DNA of 64,000 nucleotides from contig DUBS01000036.1 of NCBI GenBank assembly GCA_012960225.1, forward strand, positions 1-64,000, written 5' to 3'. Shown here piece by piece: positions 43,949-54,131 of this stretch. Both the position numbers and the translations under genes were made by a program. The notes beneath the pieces were generated by a model. It worked only from the letters and a program-made list of their open reading frames with translations, was not told the origin of the DNA and made no database searches. Position 1 is the stretch's first letter. Every line of letters begins with the position of its first letter. Source of the DNA: Gemmatimonadota bacterium (GTDB lineage Bacteria; Gemmatimonadota; Gemmatimonadetes; Longimicrobiales; Gaopeijiaceae).

Positions 43949-46030
43949 CTAGCCAACCCCAAACATGGCAAGTCGATCTTGATACCGTGATTCTATGAGT
44001 TCGGAGAGGCGCTTATGGTCAATATGTTCAAGATTTGGATCAACTGAAATGATCTTCCTTGCGGTCTTTTGAGCCAAAACAAGTAGATCTTCATCTGCTA
44101 TAAGATCAGAGAACCGGAGAATAGGATCACGCCCATGTTGCTGACTCCCAAAGAAATCTCCCTGGCCCCTCATACGCAGATCTGCTCGCGCTATCTCAAA
44201 ACCATCCGTGCTATCTCGAAAAATATTCAACCGCTCGCTCGCACGCCCTTCGGGTTCCACAATTAAGATACAGTGACTCTTTGCGGGACCCCTTCCCACT
44301 CGCCCCCTTAACTGGTGTAACTGGGAAAGTCCAAAGCGTTCAGCGTTTTCTATGAGCATCACAGAAGCATTGGGTACATCTATACCTACTTCTACAACTG
44401 TAGTAGCCACCAGGAGGTCAAGATCCCCTCTCGCGAACGCACTCATTGTAAGGTCTTTCTCGGATGCAGGAAGCTGTCCGTGCAGTAATCCGAGCCTAGA
44501 GCCGGGAAATACCTCAAGCTTCAATCGCTCAAATTCCTCTGTCGCAGCAAGCAAATCAAGCTTGTCAGACTCGCTGACAAGCGGATACACCAGATATGCC
44601 TGACGACCCTCTTTGATCTGAGTGCGTACAAACTTGTATACAGACTCTCTCTGCTCAGGCACTCTCAATTCAGTCTTAACCGGCTTCCTTCCAGGCGGAA
44701 GTTCATCTAGGATGCTCAAGTCAAGATCCCCATAAAAAGCCATGGCCAGTGAACGGGGAATCGGAGTTGCCGACATCACCAGCAGGTCGGGGCGATTACT
44801 TTGCCGCTTAAGGAGTGCCATACGCTGGCGGACTCCAAATCGATGCTGTTCGTCGACAATCAAGAGGCCAAGATTCTGGAAGGAAACTGAATCCTGAATC
44901 AGCGCATGTGTACCAATTATGACCTGCCCCGATCCAGATTCAATCGCTTTTAGTGCTTGATCACGTTTCTGACCCTTCAAACTCCCTGTGAGAAGGACGA
45001 CGTTAACTCCTAGAGGTTGGAGCAGGGAATGAATCTGACGAAGGTGTTGTTCAGCGAGGATCTCAGTTGGTGCCATAAGCGCTGACTGATAACCCCCTTC
45101 CGCTGCCAAGAGCATCGCGAAGAGCGCCACGATGGTCTTACCTGCTCCAACATCGCCCTGGAGCAGTCGATTCATTCTCCGGTCCAGCTGCATGTCGGCA
45201 TAAATCTCACTCAATACTTGGGCTTGAGCCTTAGTTAGTTCAAATGGGAGAGCCTCATGAAGCGGACGAATGAATTCATTTGAGCGTTGGTGAGAGATCC
45301 CAGGCCCCAATTCGGTTGCCTTCCTCCTGGCTTGTGCTTGAACGATCTGCAAATGAAAGAGTTCGTCGAATGCGAGCCTACGACGACCACGCTCTGCATC
45401 AGCCAGGTTTCCGGGACGGTGTATCAGTGATAAAGCCTCATCTAGGTTAGGTAGTCCAAGTTCTTGCCTCTCACGCTCTGACATGTACTCATCATCAGGC
45501 ACCCATTTCAATAATTTGTTGAGGTTGGATTCGAAGATCCTCCTGAGGATCCACTGAGGTACTTCCTCGCTCGCCGGATAGCTTACAAAGACCCTGCCAC
45601 CCATTTCACTATCCTCATCCTTCGAAAGGGTGATGAATTCTCGTGGTTGAATCTGGCGACCGTGAAAAAACTTGACTGGACCGCTAGCAAGTAGGACATC
45701 TCCCTTGGTCAACTTACGATCAAGCCAAGGTTGACCGGGCCAAGATGCGGTAATGATCCCTGAATCATCCTCTAGAACTGCCTGGAAAATCCGTAAGCCG
45801 GTACGTGTGGGGATCACACCCTTACTCCGTACTCGACCAATAACCGTCACCTCCACCCCAACTGCTAAGTTAGCGATTGGAGTGATCGTTGATGCATCGT
45901 CATAGCGGCGAGGGATGTGGTATAAGAGGTCTCGTGCAGATCCGATACCCATGCGGGCTAAAGCATCAGCCCTCTTAGGACCCACACCTTTCAAGAACTG
46001 CACAGGTTGATCAAGGTTAGAGAACGCCAT
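43949..46030 (-). CDS. recG: RecG branch-migration helicase
   Basis: A 693-residue ATP-dependent DNA helicase. The wedge/OB domain is about residues 55-150. Walker A is LLQGDVGAGKTIVA (about 290) and the DExH box DEQH in IVDEQHRFGVRQRMALL. Motifs III-VI follow (MSATPIPRSL, VVEVGIDVPNAS, QLRGRVGRG). It rescues stalled forks. Length is normal. It lies 46 bases downstream of the large membrane protein gene on the same strand. Confidence 0.95.
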   Translation of the reverse strand: MAFSNLDQPVQFLKGVGPKRADALARMGIGSARDLLYHIPRRYDDASTITPIANLAVGVEVTVIGRVRSKGVIPTRTGLRIFQAVLEDDSGIITASWPGQPWLDRKLTKGDVLLASGPVKFFHGRQIQPREFITLSKDEDSEMGGRVFVSYPASEEVPQWILRRIFESNLNKLLKWVPDDEYMSERERQELGLPNLDEALSLIHRPGNLADAERGRRRLAFDELFHLQIVQAQARRKATELGPGISHQRSNEFIRPLHEALPFELTKAQAQVLSEIYADMQLDRRMNRLLQGDVGAGKTIVALFAMLLAAEGGYQSALMAPTEILAEQHLRQIHSLLQPLGVNVVLLTGSLKGQKRDQALKAIESGSGQVIIGTHALIQDSVSFQNLGLLIVDEQHRFGVRQRMALLKRQSNRPDLLVMSATPIPRSLAMAFYGDLDLSILDELPPGRKPVKTELRVPEQRESVYKFVRTQIKEGRQAYLVYPLVSESDKLDLLAATEEFERLKLEVFPGSRLGLLHGQLPASEKDLTMSAFARGDLDLLVATTVVEVGIDVPNASVMLIENAERFGLSQLHQLRGRVGRGPAKSHCILIVEPEGRASERLNIFRDSTDGFEIARADLRMRGQGDFFGSQQHGRDPILRFSDLIADEDLLVLAQKTARKIISVDPNLEHIDHKRLSELIESRYQDRLAMFGVG

Positions 46031-46076
46031 TCTTATGAAGCCTTAACATTCATCCTTGTTCGAGTGACCTGGGGAT

Positions 46077-48059
46077 CTATCGGAGGCCAATCCGTCTTCG
46101 AATAACCCACTCAGTACACAGGAGTGTGATCACCAGAAGATATGGCCACGGATAGGTGCGTATTGGCCGCTCTGACCTTTCATCACTAGCGATCGTAACA
46201 GCGGCCGACTCTGGCGCTTCCGGTTCTTCAGAGGGAGGAATCATCTCTCCGGAAATCATCTCCACATCGAAACGGCCTTCTCCGATGAGTTCGCCAGATG
46301 GTGTTCCGAACCTGTAGTGATACAATCCCGGGGGGAGCATGCCCGATGAGGGATTCGTACCTCCAACCATAACTGTGTCAATCAGCAATGAGTCGTTCTT
46401 CAAAAGTCGTAGATTCATTATTGTAGAATCTCCGGGAACTATCCAGGTAACGGGCTCCTTTCTCCGGAACACCCATTTGGTCGGTCGAGGCTCACGGGCT
46501 ACTGACCTTTTATCTGCAAATAACCACCCTGTGACCCCAGACCAGAGCCTTCGATAAGTCTCCTCACCCTCTCCCTCTCGCGCCGCCCATCTCCAGAACC
46601 CTGAGGCAAGTCCAAATACTCGTCTATTCGGACCACCGTCGTCGAGATATAAGACAGCTTCAGAGGCACCTGTCCCTCTCAACTGTACGTGGACGGGAGA
46701 TCGGGTCTCTTCCTTATTCAGAGGAATAAGGAGATCAGTGAGCGGGGGCAGTCCGAGAAACGTTGTGCCTGCTAACTCCCCTGAAAGAGGAGAAGGTGGC
46801 AGGTCCCCTGATACATACCATTCACCACCTCTGCCAACCTCAGTGTCAAAGCCTGCAATAGCGGCACCGCTACTGTCAGCGGGCAGGAGAATAGCGCGCA
46901 TGCTTTTCTCTAGAAGGCCTAGCGTCCAAGAATCTGAGTTTCCATCCAACCCATGGAGCACCACCAGAGTCGCTCCATCTATTGCGCGCCGTACTCTACT
47001 CGTATCCACCGGTATGGATCGAGCTAAAGCCTTTCCGAGAGAAACAAACTTGTCAGGACCTGCCCGAAGATAGCCGATCACTGGAAGTCCAGTAACATCG
47101 CCAAGGACGGACAATAGATGACGCGGTTCCCAATCGGGCTTAAGAGAAACAAGCACTATTGCGTTCTCTTCATTACCTACAATCCCATATGCCACCGCTT
47201 CATCATCAGAGATGAATGCATCACCATCTACTTGCAGGTGCGCTGTGTAACGGATACGGCCTTCAACATTCGGAGCCACGATCGGTACTTCTAGGAGGTT
47301 GGTTAGGCCCGTCTCAGGGAGGTCTACCTTGAGTGATACAACCTCAGCACCTTCGGCCCGAATCGTTAGTTCTGCACTGTCAGCCCCCAACCCATGCATC
47401 TCAATTTGGCCAAGGATTGTATTCCCTGGAAGAAGTGCGTCCTCTACCTCAAATGCGGAGATGCCACCGTTCCGAACATTGTCCCCAAAGCCTTCATACG
47501 TGACGTCGAGGGGCAATTGTTCAAGAGTCGCATACAAAGCCACTCGATCCTCAAGTCTAAGGTCAGAAAGAACGCGCACAGACCTCACCCCTCCTTCGGC
47601 TGCATACTTGAGAGCCGGAGCCAACAAAGTATTCACATCTTGAGGGCGCAATCCTAAATCCGTCTCATTGAGAGTAAATGGATTCACTACTTCGCCGAAG
47701 GTGAAGACTCTCCATCCCTCCTCTATCAACTCCTTTGAGCGTTCAATCGCTCTATCCCAAGCGGTCAGTCCGTCCTCACCCGCTAACATGCTGATCGAAG
47801 CATCCAAGAGGACCCAACCTTCACCCGTTGGATTGCTGGAATCCCCAACCGGGATCTTGAAGTCGAATAAAAGCACAAGGAGCATCACGAAAACGCTGGC
47901 GCGGACAAGAGCCAGCCAGCGCGAACTAGTGACGGGAAGTTCGACACGGCGGTATACCCAATAGGGATACATGAGCAATGCGCTGGAAAGCGCAATAAAC
48001 AAGAGTGCTCGAATCACCTCATGTGCAAGGCGGCTACTGCGCCCCTCCCTGCTCATCAC
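46077..48059 (-). CDS. Large membrane protein with VWA-like motif
   Basis: A 660-residue protein. Two N-terminal membrane helices (about 13-31 and 43-62) are followed by a long soluble region and a final C-terminal helix (YPWPYLLVITLLCTEWVI). Right after the second helix comes VLLDASISMLAGEDG, a DxSxS pattern like the metal site of von Willebrand A domains. The two-helix plus VWA layout recalls BatA or N-terminal 'aerotolerance' proteins, but the central region does not match them clearly. The start overlaps the M23 peptidase gene by 26 bases. Function unknown; an envelope role fits the neighbours. Confidence 0.55.
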   Translation of the reverse strand: MMSREGRSSRLAHEVIRALLFIALSSALLMYPYWVYRRVELPVTSSRWLALVRASVFVMLLVLLFDFKIPVGDSSNPTGEGWVLLDASISMLAGEDGLTAWDRAIERSKELIEEGWRVFTFGEVVNPFTLNETDLGLRPQDVNTLLAPALKYAAEGGVRSVRVLSDLRLEDRVALYATLEQLPLDVTYEGFGDNVRNGGISAFEVEDALLPGNTILGQIEMHGLGADSAELTIRAEGAEVVSLKVDLPETGLTNLLEVPIVAPNVEGRIRYTAHLQVDGDAFISDDEAVAYGIVGNEENAIVLVSLKPDWEPRHLLSVLGDVTGLPVIGYLRAGPDKFVSLGKALARSIPVDTSRVRRAIDGATLVVLHGLDGNSDSWTLGLLEKSMRAILLPADSSGAAIAGFDTEVGRGGEWYVSGDLPPSPLSGELAGTTFLGLPPLTDLLIPLNKEETRSPVHVQLRGTGASEAVLYLDDGGPNRRVFGLASGFWRWAAREGEGEETYRRLWSGVTGWLFADKRSVAREPRPTKWVFRRKEPVTWIVPGDSTIMNLRLLKNDSLLIDTVMVGGTNPSSGMLPPGLYHYRFGTPSGELIGEGRFDVEMISGEMIPPSEEPEAPESAAVTIASDERSERPIRTYPWPYLLVITLLCTEWVIRRRIGLR

Positions 48060-49335
48060 CCTGTGACTTCAATGAACCTAATCCTATCACAGGGCCAGCA
48101 CCTGGTATCGACTCGAGTAGATCAACCCGTGTAATCAGCTCTTCACTCCACTGAACTTGGTCATCAGATGGTACGGGATCTCCCGCTGGTAGATCGACCG
48201 CCAGCGGATCCATATGCTCACCGTTACGCTTCATCATTTCATAGTGCAAGTGATTCCCGGTAGCCTGGCCAGTCATGCCGACATAACCAATGATCTCGCT
48301 CTGTCTAACACGGCTTCCAAGTTGTACCTCTGACCTAAAGCTGCTCAAATGGGCGTAGCGTGTTAAAAAACCGTTGGGATGCTGGATCTCTACAGTATTA
48401 CCGAAGCTCCCTTTCCACGCCCGGTGAGTGACCACCCCATCAGAAGTCGCCATAATCTCCGCTCCTGCGTCGGCCGCATAGTCAACTCCGCGGTGGGCAC
48501 GCCATGTCCTTAAGATCGGATGTAAACGGGAGGGAGAGTAGCGAGAGGAGATCCGGCGATATGCCAACGGTTTAAGTAGGAAAGCTCGACGGACTGAGTT
48601 GCCTTCCAGATCAAAGTACGATCCTTCCCCATCCTTATTTGGATCGAACCAGATTGCATGGTAGGGTGTCCCCGAATTCACCAATTCAGCTGAAAGCAAG
48701 TGACCGGAACGCATTGAACCGTCAGGGCGCACCTCTCTTTCAAATGCGAATCGATACGTGTCACCTACTCGGATCTGGCGGGAGAAATCAACTTGCCATT
48801 GGAACACTTGGTCAAGTTCGTCAATCAGGGAATTTCGGTCTTCAAAAGGAACGCCACCTAGGTACTCATTGTTAACAACCGCACTCCAGAGAACCGTTTC
48901 TATCTTACCAGAAGCCAGAAGTGTATCCACGTAGATCGGTATACGGACCAGCTCGGAGTGCCACCCAAGATCGTTCCGTGTCAAGCGAACTGTCTCATCA
49001 GCATTGACTACTATGTCGAGACTTCGTAGCCACTGATCATCCCTGAGATAATGGAACACTAATTCTGTACCAGCCGGCATCCTTCTAGGACTCGCGTATT
49101 CTCTAAAGGCAACCAGAAGAGCTGCCTGATCATTTGCGGATAGGATACCATCGAGAAGCAAGCCTAGCGTCTGGTCCTGTCCGAGAGAGAGCAATTCCAT
49201 CTGTTCAGAAGGGTTTGCATATACAGCATCGAGAGAACCCGCATCTGGCGTAGTATCAGTAACGCAAGACGTGGTCAAAACAGCACAGAGTGCCACTGTC
49301 GTACAGAGTTTAGTTATTAGTCGCTCTCTAGCCAC
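48034..49335 (-). CDS. M23 peptidase, probable exported or lipoprotein
   Basis: About 433 residues from GTG 49335, which has GAGGGG seven bases upstream; the frame is open 21 codons further to 49398. A hydrophobic signal ends in LTTSC, a near-lipobox with Thr at -3, so lipidation is uncertain. The middle holds a beta-rich region. The zinc peptidase M23 domain is near the C-terminus: HRGVDYAADAGAEI, HPNGFLTRYAHLSSF and GNHLHYEM. Such enzymes cut peptidoglycan cross-links or, without catalytic residues, activate amidases; here the zinc ligands look intact. It is downstream of ftsZ, which fits a role in septal cell-wall splitting. Confidence 0.85.
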   Translation of the reverse strand: MARERLITKLCTTVALCAVLTTSCVTDTTPDAGSLDAVYANPSEQMELLSLGQDQTLGLLLDGILSANDQAALLVAFREYASPRRMPAGTELVFHYLRDDQWLRSLDIVVNADETVRLTRNDLGWHSELVRIPIYVDTLLASGKIETVLWSAVVNNEYLGGVPFEDRNSLIDELDQVFQWQVDFSRQIRVGDTYRFAFEREVRPDGSMRSGHLLSAELVNSGTPYHAIWFDPNKDGEGSYFDLEGNSVRRAFLLKPLAYRRISSRYSPSRLHPILRTWRAHRGVDYAADAGAEIMATSDGVVTHRAWKGSFGNTVEIQHPNGFLTRYAHLSSFRSEVQLGSRVRQSEIIGYVGMTGQATGNHLHYEMMKRNGEHMDPLAVDLPAGDPVPSDDQVQWSEELITRVDLLESIPGAGPVIGLGSLKSQGDEQGGAQ

Positions 49336-49456
49336 CGAATTGCCCCTCAGCCGATGAATTGACCGCCTGCCGGTGGAGATGGCAGAGTCGTGTAGCACTA
49401 GTTATCTAAACAACCTAACGAATCAATACGAACCTATAGTCGACCCGAAACACTGC

Positions 49457-50668
49457 TTAGTCCATTTGGCGACGAATAAAGGTTGGTATATCCAACTCCA
49501 AGAGCTGATTGCTTGACACCATCCGCTCGGGAAACCTGTTCAGTGGGAGAACTTCTTCATCACTGGCGACAGCTGTTCCCACTAGCGCTTCATCTTCCTC
49601 CTCAATCTGAATCTGCAGGTCTGCAAACATCGGCTCCGGATTCGGTATGGTGTTCGACCTAGGTTTTGAGTTTTGGAAATCACTGGAAATGACCTTTTCA
49701 TTCTTTACCGAATCAAATCCAGTCGCAATCACTGTAACACGGATCTTGCCTTCAAGATCTGGATCATGGACAGCACCGAAAATAATTTCCGCCTCATCTC
49801 CTGCACCTTCCTGAATGATTGATGAGATCTCTGTGACCTCGTCAATCGCAAGGTCCATCCCTCCGGTGATATTGATTAGGACACCACGTGCACCGGCTAT
49901 AGATACCTCATCAAGAAGTGGTGAAGAGATTGCTTCCTGCGCTGCCTCTTGGGCACGATTTTCACCTTCACCGAACCCTGAACCCATAAGTGCAGGTCCT
50001 CTAGAAGCCATGACCGTCCGAACATCAGCGAAGTCGACATTAATCTCACCTGTTACACTGATCAGATCGCTGATGCCTTGGGTCGCGTGCAGGAGAATTT
50101 CATCTGCTTTCTTAAGCGCATCCCCGAAAGAGGTGCCCTTTGGTACGACAGCAAGGAGACGATCATTAGGGACCACAATCATCGTGTCAACGCATCTTCT
50201 AAGCTCTATAAGTCCTTGGTCAGCCTGACGCTCACGTTTCTTTCCCTCGAAGGAAAATGGCCTAGTGATTATCCCGATTGTCAGGGCCCCCATATCTCGC
50301 GCAATTTCAGCCACCATTGGTGCCGCACCCGTCCCTGTGCCACCACCCATGCCGGCCGTGATGAATACTAAGTCAGCTCCTTCTAGGGCTCGGCGAACAT
50401 CTTCCTCACTCTCTGCAAGTGCCTGACGACCAACTTCCGGTCGAGCTCCGGCACCCAGTCCTCGTGTTAGTTTCTTACCTACCTGTAGTGTTACCTGGGC
50501 ACGCGAACTCTTGAGGGCCTGGGAGTCAGTGTTGATAGAAATGAACTCGACCCCTTCCAACTCCTCATCGATCATTCGATTGACTGCATTTCCGCCAGCA
50601 CCACCGATCCCAACTACCTTCATCTTGGCGTTCTGGAGCGGAGTTTCCTCAAACTCGAAGATCATCAT
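49457..50668 (-). CDS. ftsZ: Cell division protein FtsZ
   Basis: A 403-residue tubulin-like GTPase. The N-terminal [13 protein letters not shown] is about 20-32. The GTP-binding loop GGGTGTGAA is at 108-116. A variable linker follows about residue 330, and the C-terminal conserved peptide [12 protein letters not shown] binds FtsA and other partners. The ATG pair at 50668 is preceded by GAGGAAGAG. It forms the Z-ring. Separated from ftsA by 67 bases with a palindrome, so it may also have its own promoter. Confidence 0.98.
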   Translation of the reverse strand: MMIFEFEETPLQNAKMKVVGIGGAGGNAVNRMIDEELEGVEFISINTDSQALKSSRAQVTLQVGKKLTRGLGAGARPEVGRQALAESEEDVRRALEGADLVFITAGMGGGTGTGAAPMVAEIARDMGALTIGIITRPFSFEGKKRERQADQGLIELRRCVDTMIVVPNDRLLAVVPKGTSFGDALKKADEILLHATQGISDLISVTGEINVDFADVRTVMASRGPALMGSGFGEGENRAQEAAQEAISSPLLDEVSIAGARGVLINITGGMDLAIDEVTEISSIIQEGAGDEAEIIFGAVHDPDLEGKIRVTVIATGFDSVKNEKVISSDFQNSKPRSNTIPNPEPMFADLQIQIEEEDEALVGTAVASDEEVLPLNRFPERMVSSNQLLELDIPTFIRRQMD

Positions 50669-50735
50669 TTCTCTTCCTCGGCGGAGTGATTTGAATTCAA
50701 ATAAATGATTTGTCTAACGCAGGTTAGGAGGTCCA
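50669..50735 (-). promoter_or_regulatory. ftsA-ftsZ intergenic region with a 14-bp palindrome
   Basis: The gap holds a perfect 14-bp palindrome ATTTGAATTCAAAT at 50689-50702 and, next to the ftsA stop, a small hairpin CTAAC-GCAG-GTTAG (50714-50727). A terminator or internal promoter would fit this place, but no consensus promoter is clear. Confidence 0.35.
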
Positions 50736-51965
50736 TTAGAAGAACTCCTTGAGCCATGTACCGAGCTTAGTAAACATCCCGGATGTAATGGTAGATGAGC
50801 CACGACCCGTTTCCATAAACCGGTCCGCTCCCCAAAGAGCGAGACCGGTTGCAATCGCGAACTGTGGCCGCTGCACGGATTCAGCCAAACCACTGAGACC
50901 CTCATTCGGGACTCCTAGCCGGACTGGTGATGCAAAGATCTGTTGAGCGAGTTCTACTATCCCGGGAATCGCAACGGTGCCACCGGTCAGAACGACACCT
51001 GCCCCTAGATTGTCGATTAGGTCCCTATCCTGTAACTCACCCTGGACAAGTCCAAACATTTCGTCGAGTCGCTGCTCTATGATGTGCGCAATTAATTCTC
51101 GTGCAACTGCTCGCTTCTGGCCTGGTGAGGGTCCGGGTACCTCGACTGTCTCCCGGGGATCGACGAGCTGGGCGAAGGCTGTCCCATAGTGTTCCTTGGC
51201 CTTCTGTGCTTCCGCGTAAGGGATAGACAGTCCCCGGACTAAGTCAGCTGTTAATGTGCGACCTCCGAATGGCAGAATCGCAACGTGCTGTATCTTGCCT
51301 TCAAAGTAAGCAGCCACATCCGTTGTTGATGCGCCAACCTCTACTAGAGCGACACCCACCTCCTTCTCATCTTCAGTCAAAACAGCCCTCGCCCCCGCAA
51401 GCGGCTCAAGGACCAATTCCTGGACACGATATCCAGCCCAATTCACAGCTTTGCGTATATTCGCTGACGCACTGATGGCACAGGTAACCAGGAAGACCTC
51501 AGCCTCCAGTCGGATACCAGCCATGCCTATGGGATCACTTATGCCACCCTGATTGTCGACCCGGTATTCCTGAGGAACTGCATGCAGCATCTCTCTGTCA
51601 GGTGGAAGTGCAACGGCTCGGGCGACAACATGCACCCGCTCTACATCATCCATCGCAACTTCGTCTTCTGATACCGCGACGACCCCCATAGAACTCGTGG
51701 CCCTAACATGGTCACCACCCATGCCAGCATAGACTCGATCAACCGAGACACCCGCCATCAGTTCTGCTTCCTTGAGTGAGGATCGAACTGATTCTGTTAT
51801 CTCTTCAATATTTGTGACTATATCACCGCGAACCCCAGCGGTTCTCGCTTGGCCAACTCCGAGAATCGTCAAGCCGGGACGCCTAGGGTCACCGATAATC
51901 TCACCTATCACAGCGCACGTTTTAGATGTTCCGATGTCCAGGCCCGCTATGAGGTTTGATCGCAT
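50736..51965 (-). CDS. ftsA: Cell division protein FtsA
   Basis: A 409-residue actin-like ATPase from ATG 51965. The first phosphate loop is AGLDIGTSKTCAVIGE at the N-terminus, and the second is GVALVEVGASTTDVAAY. The C-terminal TKLGTWLKEFF is the amphipathic membrane-anchor helix. The frame extends to 52172, but that region lies inside ftsQ and does not match. It tethers FtsZ to the membrane. The ftsQ stop is two bases away. Confidence 0.96.
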   Translation of the reverse strand: MRSNLIAGLDIGTSKTCAVIGEIIGDPRRPGLTILGVGQARTAGVRGDIVTNIEEITESVRSSLKEAELMAGVSVDRVYAGMGGDHVRATSSMGVVAVSEDEVAMDDVERVHVVARAVALPPDREMLHAVPQEYRVDNQGGISDPIGMAGIRLEAEVFLVTCAISASANIRKAVNWAGYRVQELVLEPLAGARAVLTEDEKEVGVALVEVGASTTDVAAYFEGKIQHVAILPFGGRTLTADLVRGLSIPYAEAQKAKEHYGTAFAQLVDPRETVEVPGPSPGQKRAVARELIAHIIEQRLDEMFGLVQGELQDRDLIDNLGAGVVLTGGTVAIPGIVELAQQIFASPVRLGVPNEGLSGLAESVQRPQFAIATGLALWGADRFMETGRGSSTITSGMFTKLGTWLKEFF

Positions 51966-51967
51966 CT

Positions 51968-52711
51968 TTAGTTCTCGTTTGCACGGCGGACCACAACTAA
52001 GTCCGCGAATCTTAAGTCGACTGATTTGGGTAGATCGTGTGGAGTTCGATTTATCGCATGGGCGAGCACGATCAGACCTTCCCGAAGACGCTTTGCAGAT
52101 AAGCCAAAAGGCAGTAGAAAATCCACATCGGGCTTGGACCATCGCGCAACCAAACTGTTGTCCTCCCCCCAACGCACTTCCGATAACATCTGGAGAAAGG
52201 CCGTGTCAGCTTGCATCAGCCTATTAACCTCGCCAGCCAGCACCCGAGTACGGGAGGGCATGATTCGCCTGCCTTCCACAAACGGATATTCTGTTTCCAA
52301 GATTGGTAGATCAAGTCGGTGCGAAGCTGGATCCAGGGGGAGCAGGATTCCGTCGCCATCCACCGGCTCCAGTGTCGGAGTCGGCACCAACGCAACCGGT
52401 TGTCGCTCCAACAGGGATACGACAATCGTGTGAGGAAGCTGACGAACTACATTAGCAGAACGAACTAAGGGAAGCGCGCCAAGATCTGTGACCCATCGGT
52501 CAGTGTTACTCCACACTGAGGTCTCTGGGGTAAGTTCCATAGCTTGGAGCACAGTTTCGCGAGTGAGGTAGCGTAGCCCATGGATATTGATATCCCCTTC
52601 ATTAATCCTGAACATCTCCATCTCACTACCAGCTACTAAGAGTTCTCCACCCCAAGCCCAGGTTGCCCCAAGCAGACTAGTAATCAAGAGAATGCGGAGC
52701 TCTCTACGCAT
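51968..52711 (-). CDS. ftsQ: Cell division protein FtsQ
   Basis: A 247-residue protein with one N-terminal membrane helix (about 4-27) and a periplasmic POTRA domain (NIHGLRYLTRETVLQAMELTPE, about 41-62) followed by the FtsQ beta domain. It links early and late division proteins. Low sequence conservation is normal; the position between murC and ftsA and the POTRA support the call. Overlaps murC by eight bases. Confidence 0.88.
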   Translation of the reverse strand: MRRELRILLITSLLGATWAWGGELLVAGSEMEMFRINEGDINIHGLRYLTRETVLQAMELTPETSVWSNTDRWVTDLGALPLVRSANVVRQLPHTIVVSLLERQPVALVPTPTLEPVDGDGILLPLDPASHRLDLPILETEYPFVEGRRIMPSRTRVLAGEVNRLMQADTAFLQMLSEVRWGEDNSLVARWSKPDVDFLLPFGLSAKRLREGLIVLAHAINRTPHDLPKSVDLRFADLVVVRRANEN

Positions 52712-54131
52712 GAACTCGCTCCCCTAGGCGGTCGAGGACCTGACCTCCGAGGCTATCAATTGATCCTGCTCCTAATGTCACAAGGACGTCACCTGCACGG
52801 AGTTCTTCAGCGAGTAAGTTTGGAAGATCTCCAAGCGATGGAACGTAGCAGACGTGCCCACCACCGGCTCTTCGGACAGCTTCGGCTACGGTCCCTCCGG
52901 TAACTCCAGGAATGGGATTCTCTCGGGCTGGAAAGATGTCCGTGACCCAAACTGAGTCCGCCTCAGCCAGTGCTGCTCCAAAGTCTTCTGCAAAATCTCG
53001 AGTGCGAGAAAAGAGATGGGGTTGGAAGACTGCTATAAGTCGGGCAGACGTATACATCTTCCTAGCTGTATCTAGAGCAGCCCGAATCTCAGAGGGATGG
53101 TGGGCATAATCATCGAGCACGATGACCTCGCACTTTTCTCCTAAGCGCTCTAGACGTCGACCTACACCCTCAAACTCAGATAAGGCGGTAAAGATTATCG
53201 GCCATGGAACATCAAGCTTGCGAGCCACCGCAGCCGCACCAAGCGCATTTCGGAGATTATGTACGCCACCCATTGATAGGGAGAGTTCTCCAACTAGTGC
53301 ACCCTCTTCGATAACTGAACACTTTGTAGAAGCCTCGGTGACACTCACATTTATTGCACGCAGCATAGACCCTGCCGTGGTGCCATACGAGTAACCCAGA
53401 CCCCCACATCTCGTGAGAAGGGAAGCAGATCCGTGGTCGTCGGCGCAGGCAATGACTTTACCTGAGGCCTTCAAGTTATCCAGAAACTCTTCGAATCCAG
53501 CCCGGACACCTTGGTAATCACCATAGACATCCAAGTGGTCAGCCTCGACGTTAGTTACAATGGCGATATCAGGTGTCAGCATATGGAATGAGCGGTCATA
53601 TTCATCTGCTTCGACGACAAAAAGATGATCTGATCCACGCCGCAGATTCCCAGCCCAACCACGAACGCGACCACCCACAATGCCTGTAGGGTCCAGTCCT
53701 CCTTGAGCGAGGATCTCTGTGGCCATTGCAGTCGTCGTCGTCTTACCATGAGTGCCAGAAATGGCAATAACCTTTCCCTGATTTACCCAAGCTCCAAGAG
53801 CTTCTGCACGCTTTAGCACTGGAATACCCCGATCGCGCGCGGCAACTAGTTCCGGGTGATCGGAGGGTACTGCCGAAGTTACCACTAATGCAGAAGCGTT
53901 AGTGATGTGCCTGGGGTCATGACCTACCGACAACTGTACTCCAATCGCACTCAGATCTTGAATTGACTGGGAGTCCTTCAAATCACAGCCAGTGACAGAT
54001 CCACCGCGACTCAGGAAGAGTTCAGCCAATGCACACATCCCTGCACCACCCACTCCCATAAAGTGGACTGAACCCTCTCCAGCTAGCGTCCTGAGGTCCG
54101 GAACAGGGCAATTAGTGTTTCGCACTTTCAT
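52704..54131 (-). CDS. murC: UDP-MurNAc-L-alanine ligase
   Basis: A 475-residue Mur ligase. FMGVGGAGMCALAEL marks the UDP-binding domain, the ATP loop is GTHGKTTTT at 126-134, and EADEYDRSFHML and DDYAHHPSEIRAAL follow. It adds L-Ala to UDP-MurNAc. Overlaps murG by four bases upstream and ftsQ by eight downstream. The murB and ddl genes, which often sit between murC and ftsQ, are absent. Confidence 0.97.
   Translation of the reverse strand: MKVRNTNCPVPDLRTLAGEGSVHFMGVGGAGMCALAELFLSRGGSVTGCDLKDSQSIQDLSAIGVQLSVGHDPRHITNASALVVTSAVPSDHPELVAARDRGIPVLKRAEALGAWVNQGKVIAISGTHGKTTTTAMATEILAQGGLDPTGIVGGRVRGWAGNLRRGSDHLFVVEADEYDRSFHMLTPDIAIVTNVEADHLDVYGDYQGVRAGFEEFLDNLKASGKVIACADDHGSASLLTRCGGLGYSYGTTAGSMLRAINVSVTEASTKCSVIEEGALVGELSLSMGGVHNLRNALGAAAVARKLDVPWPIIFTALSEFEGVGRRLERLGEKCEVIVLDDYAHHPSEIRAALDTARKMYTSARLIAVFQPHLFSRTRDFAEDFGAALAEADSVWVTDIFPARENPIPGVTGGTVAEAVRRAGGGHVCYVPSLGDLPNLLAEELRAGDVLVTLGAGSIDSLGGQVLDRLGERVHA

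Noticed and set aside
51966-52172. Long N-terminal extension of ftsA
   Set aside because: The added 69 residues are the ftsQ coding region in another frame and do not resemble FtsA; the family start is at 51965.
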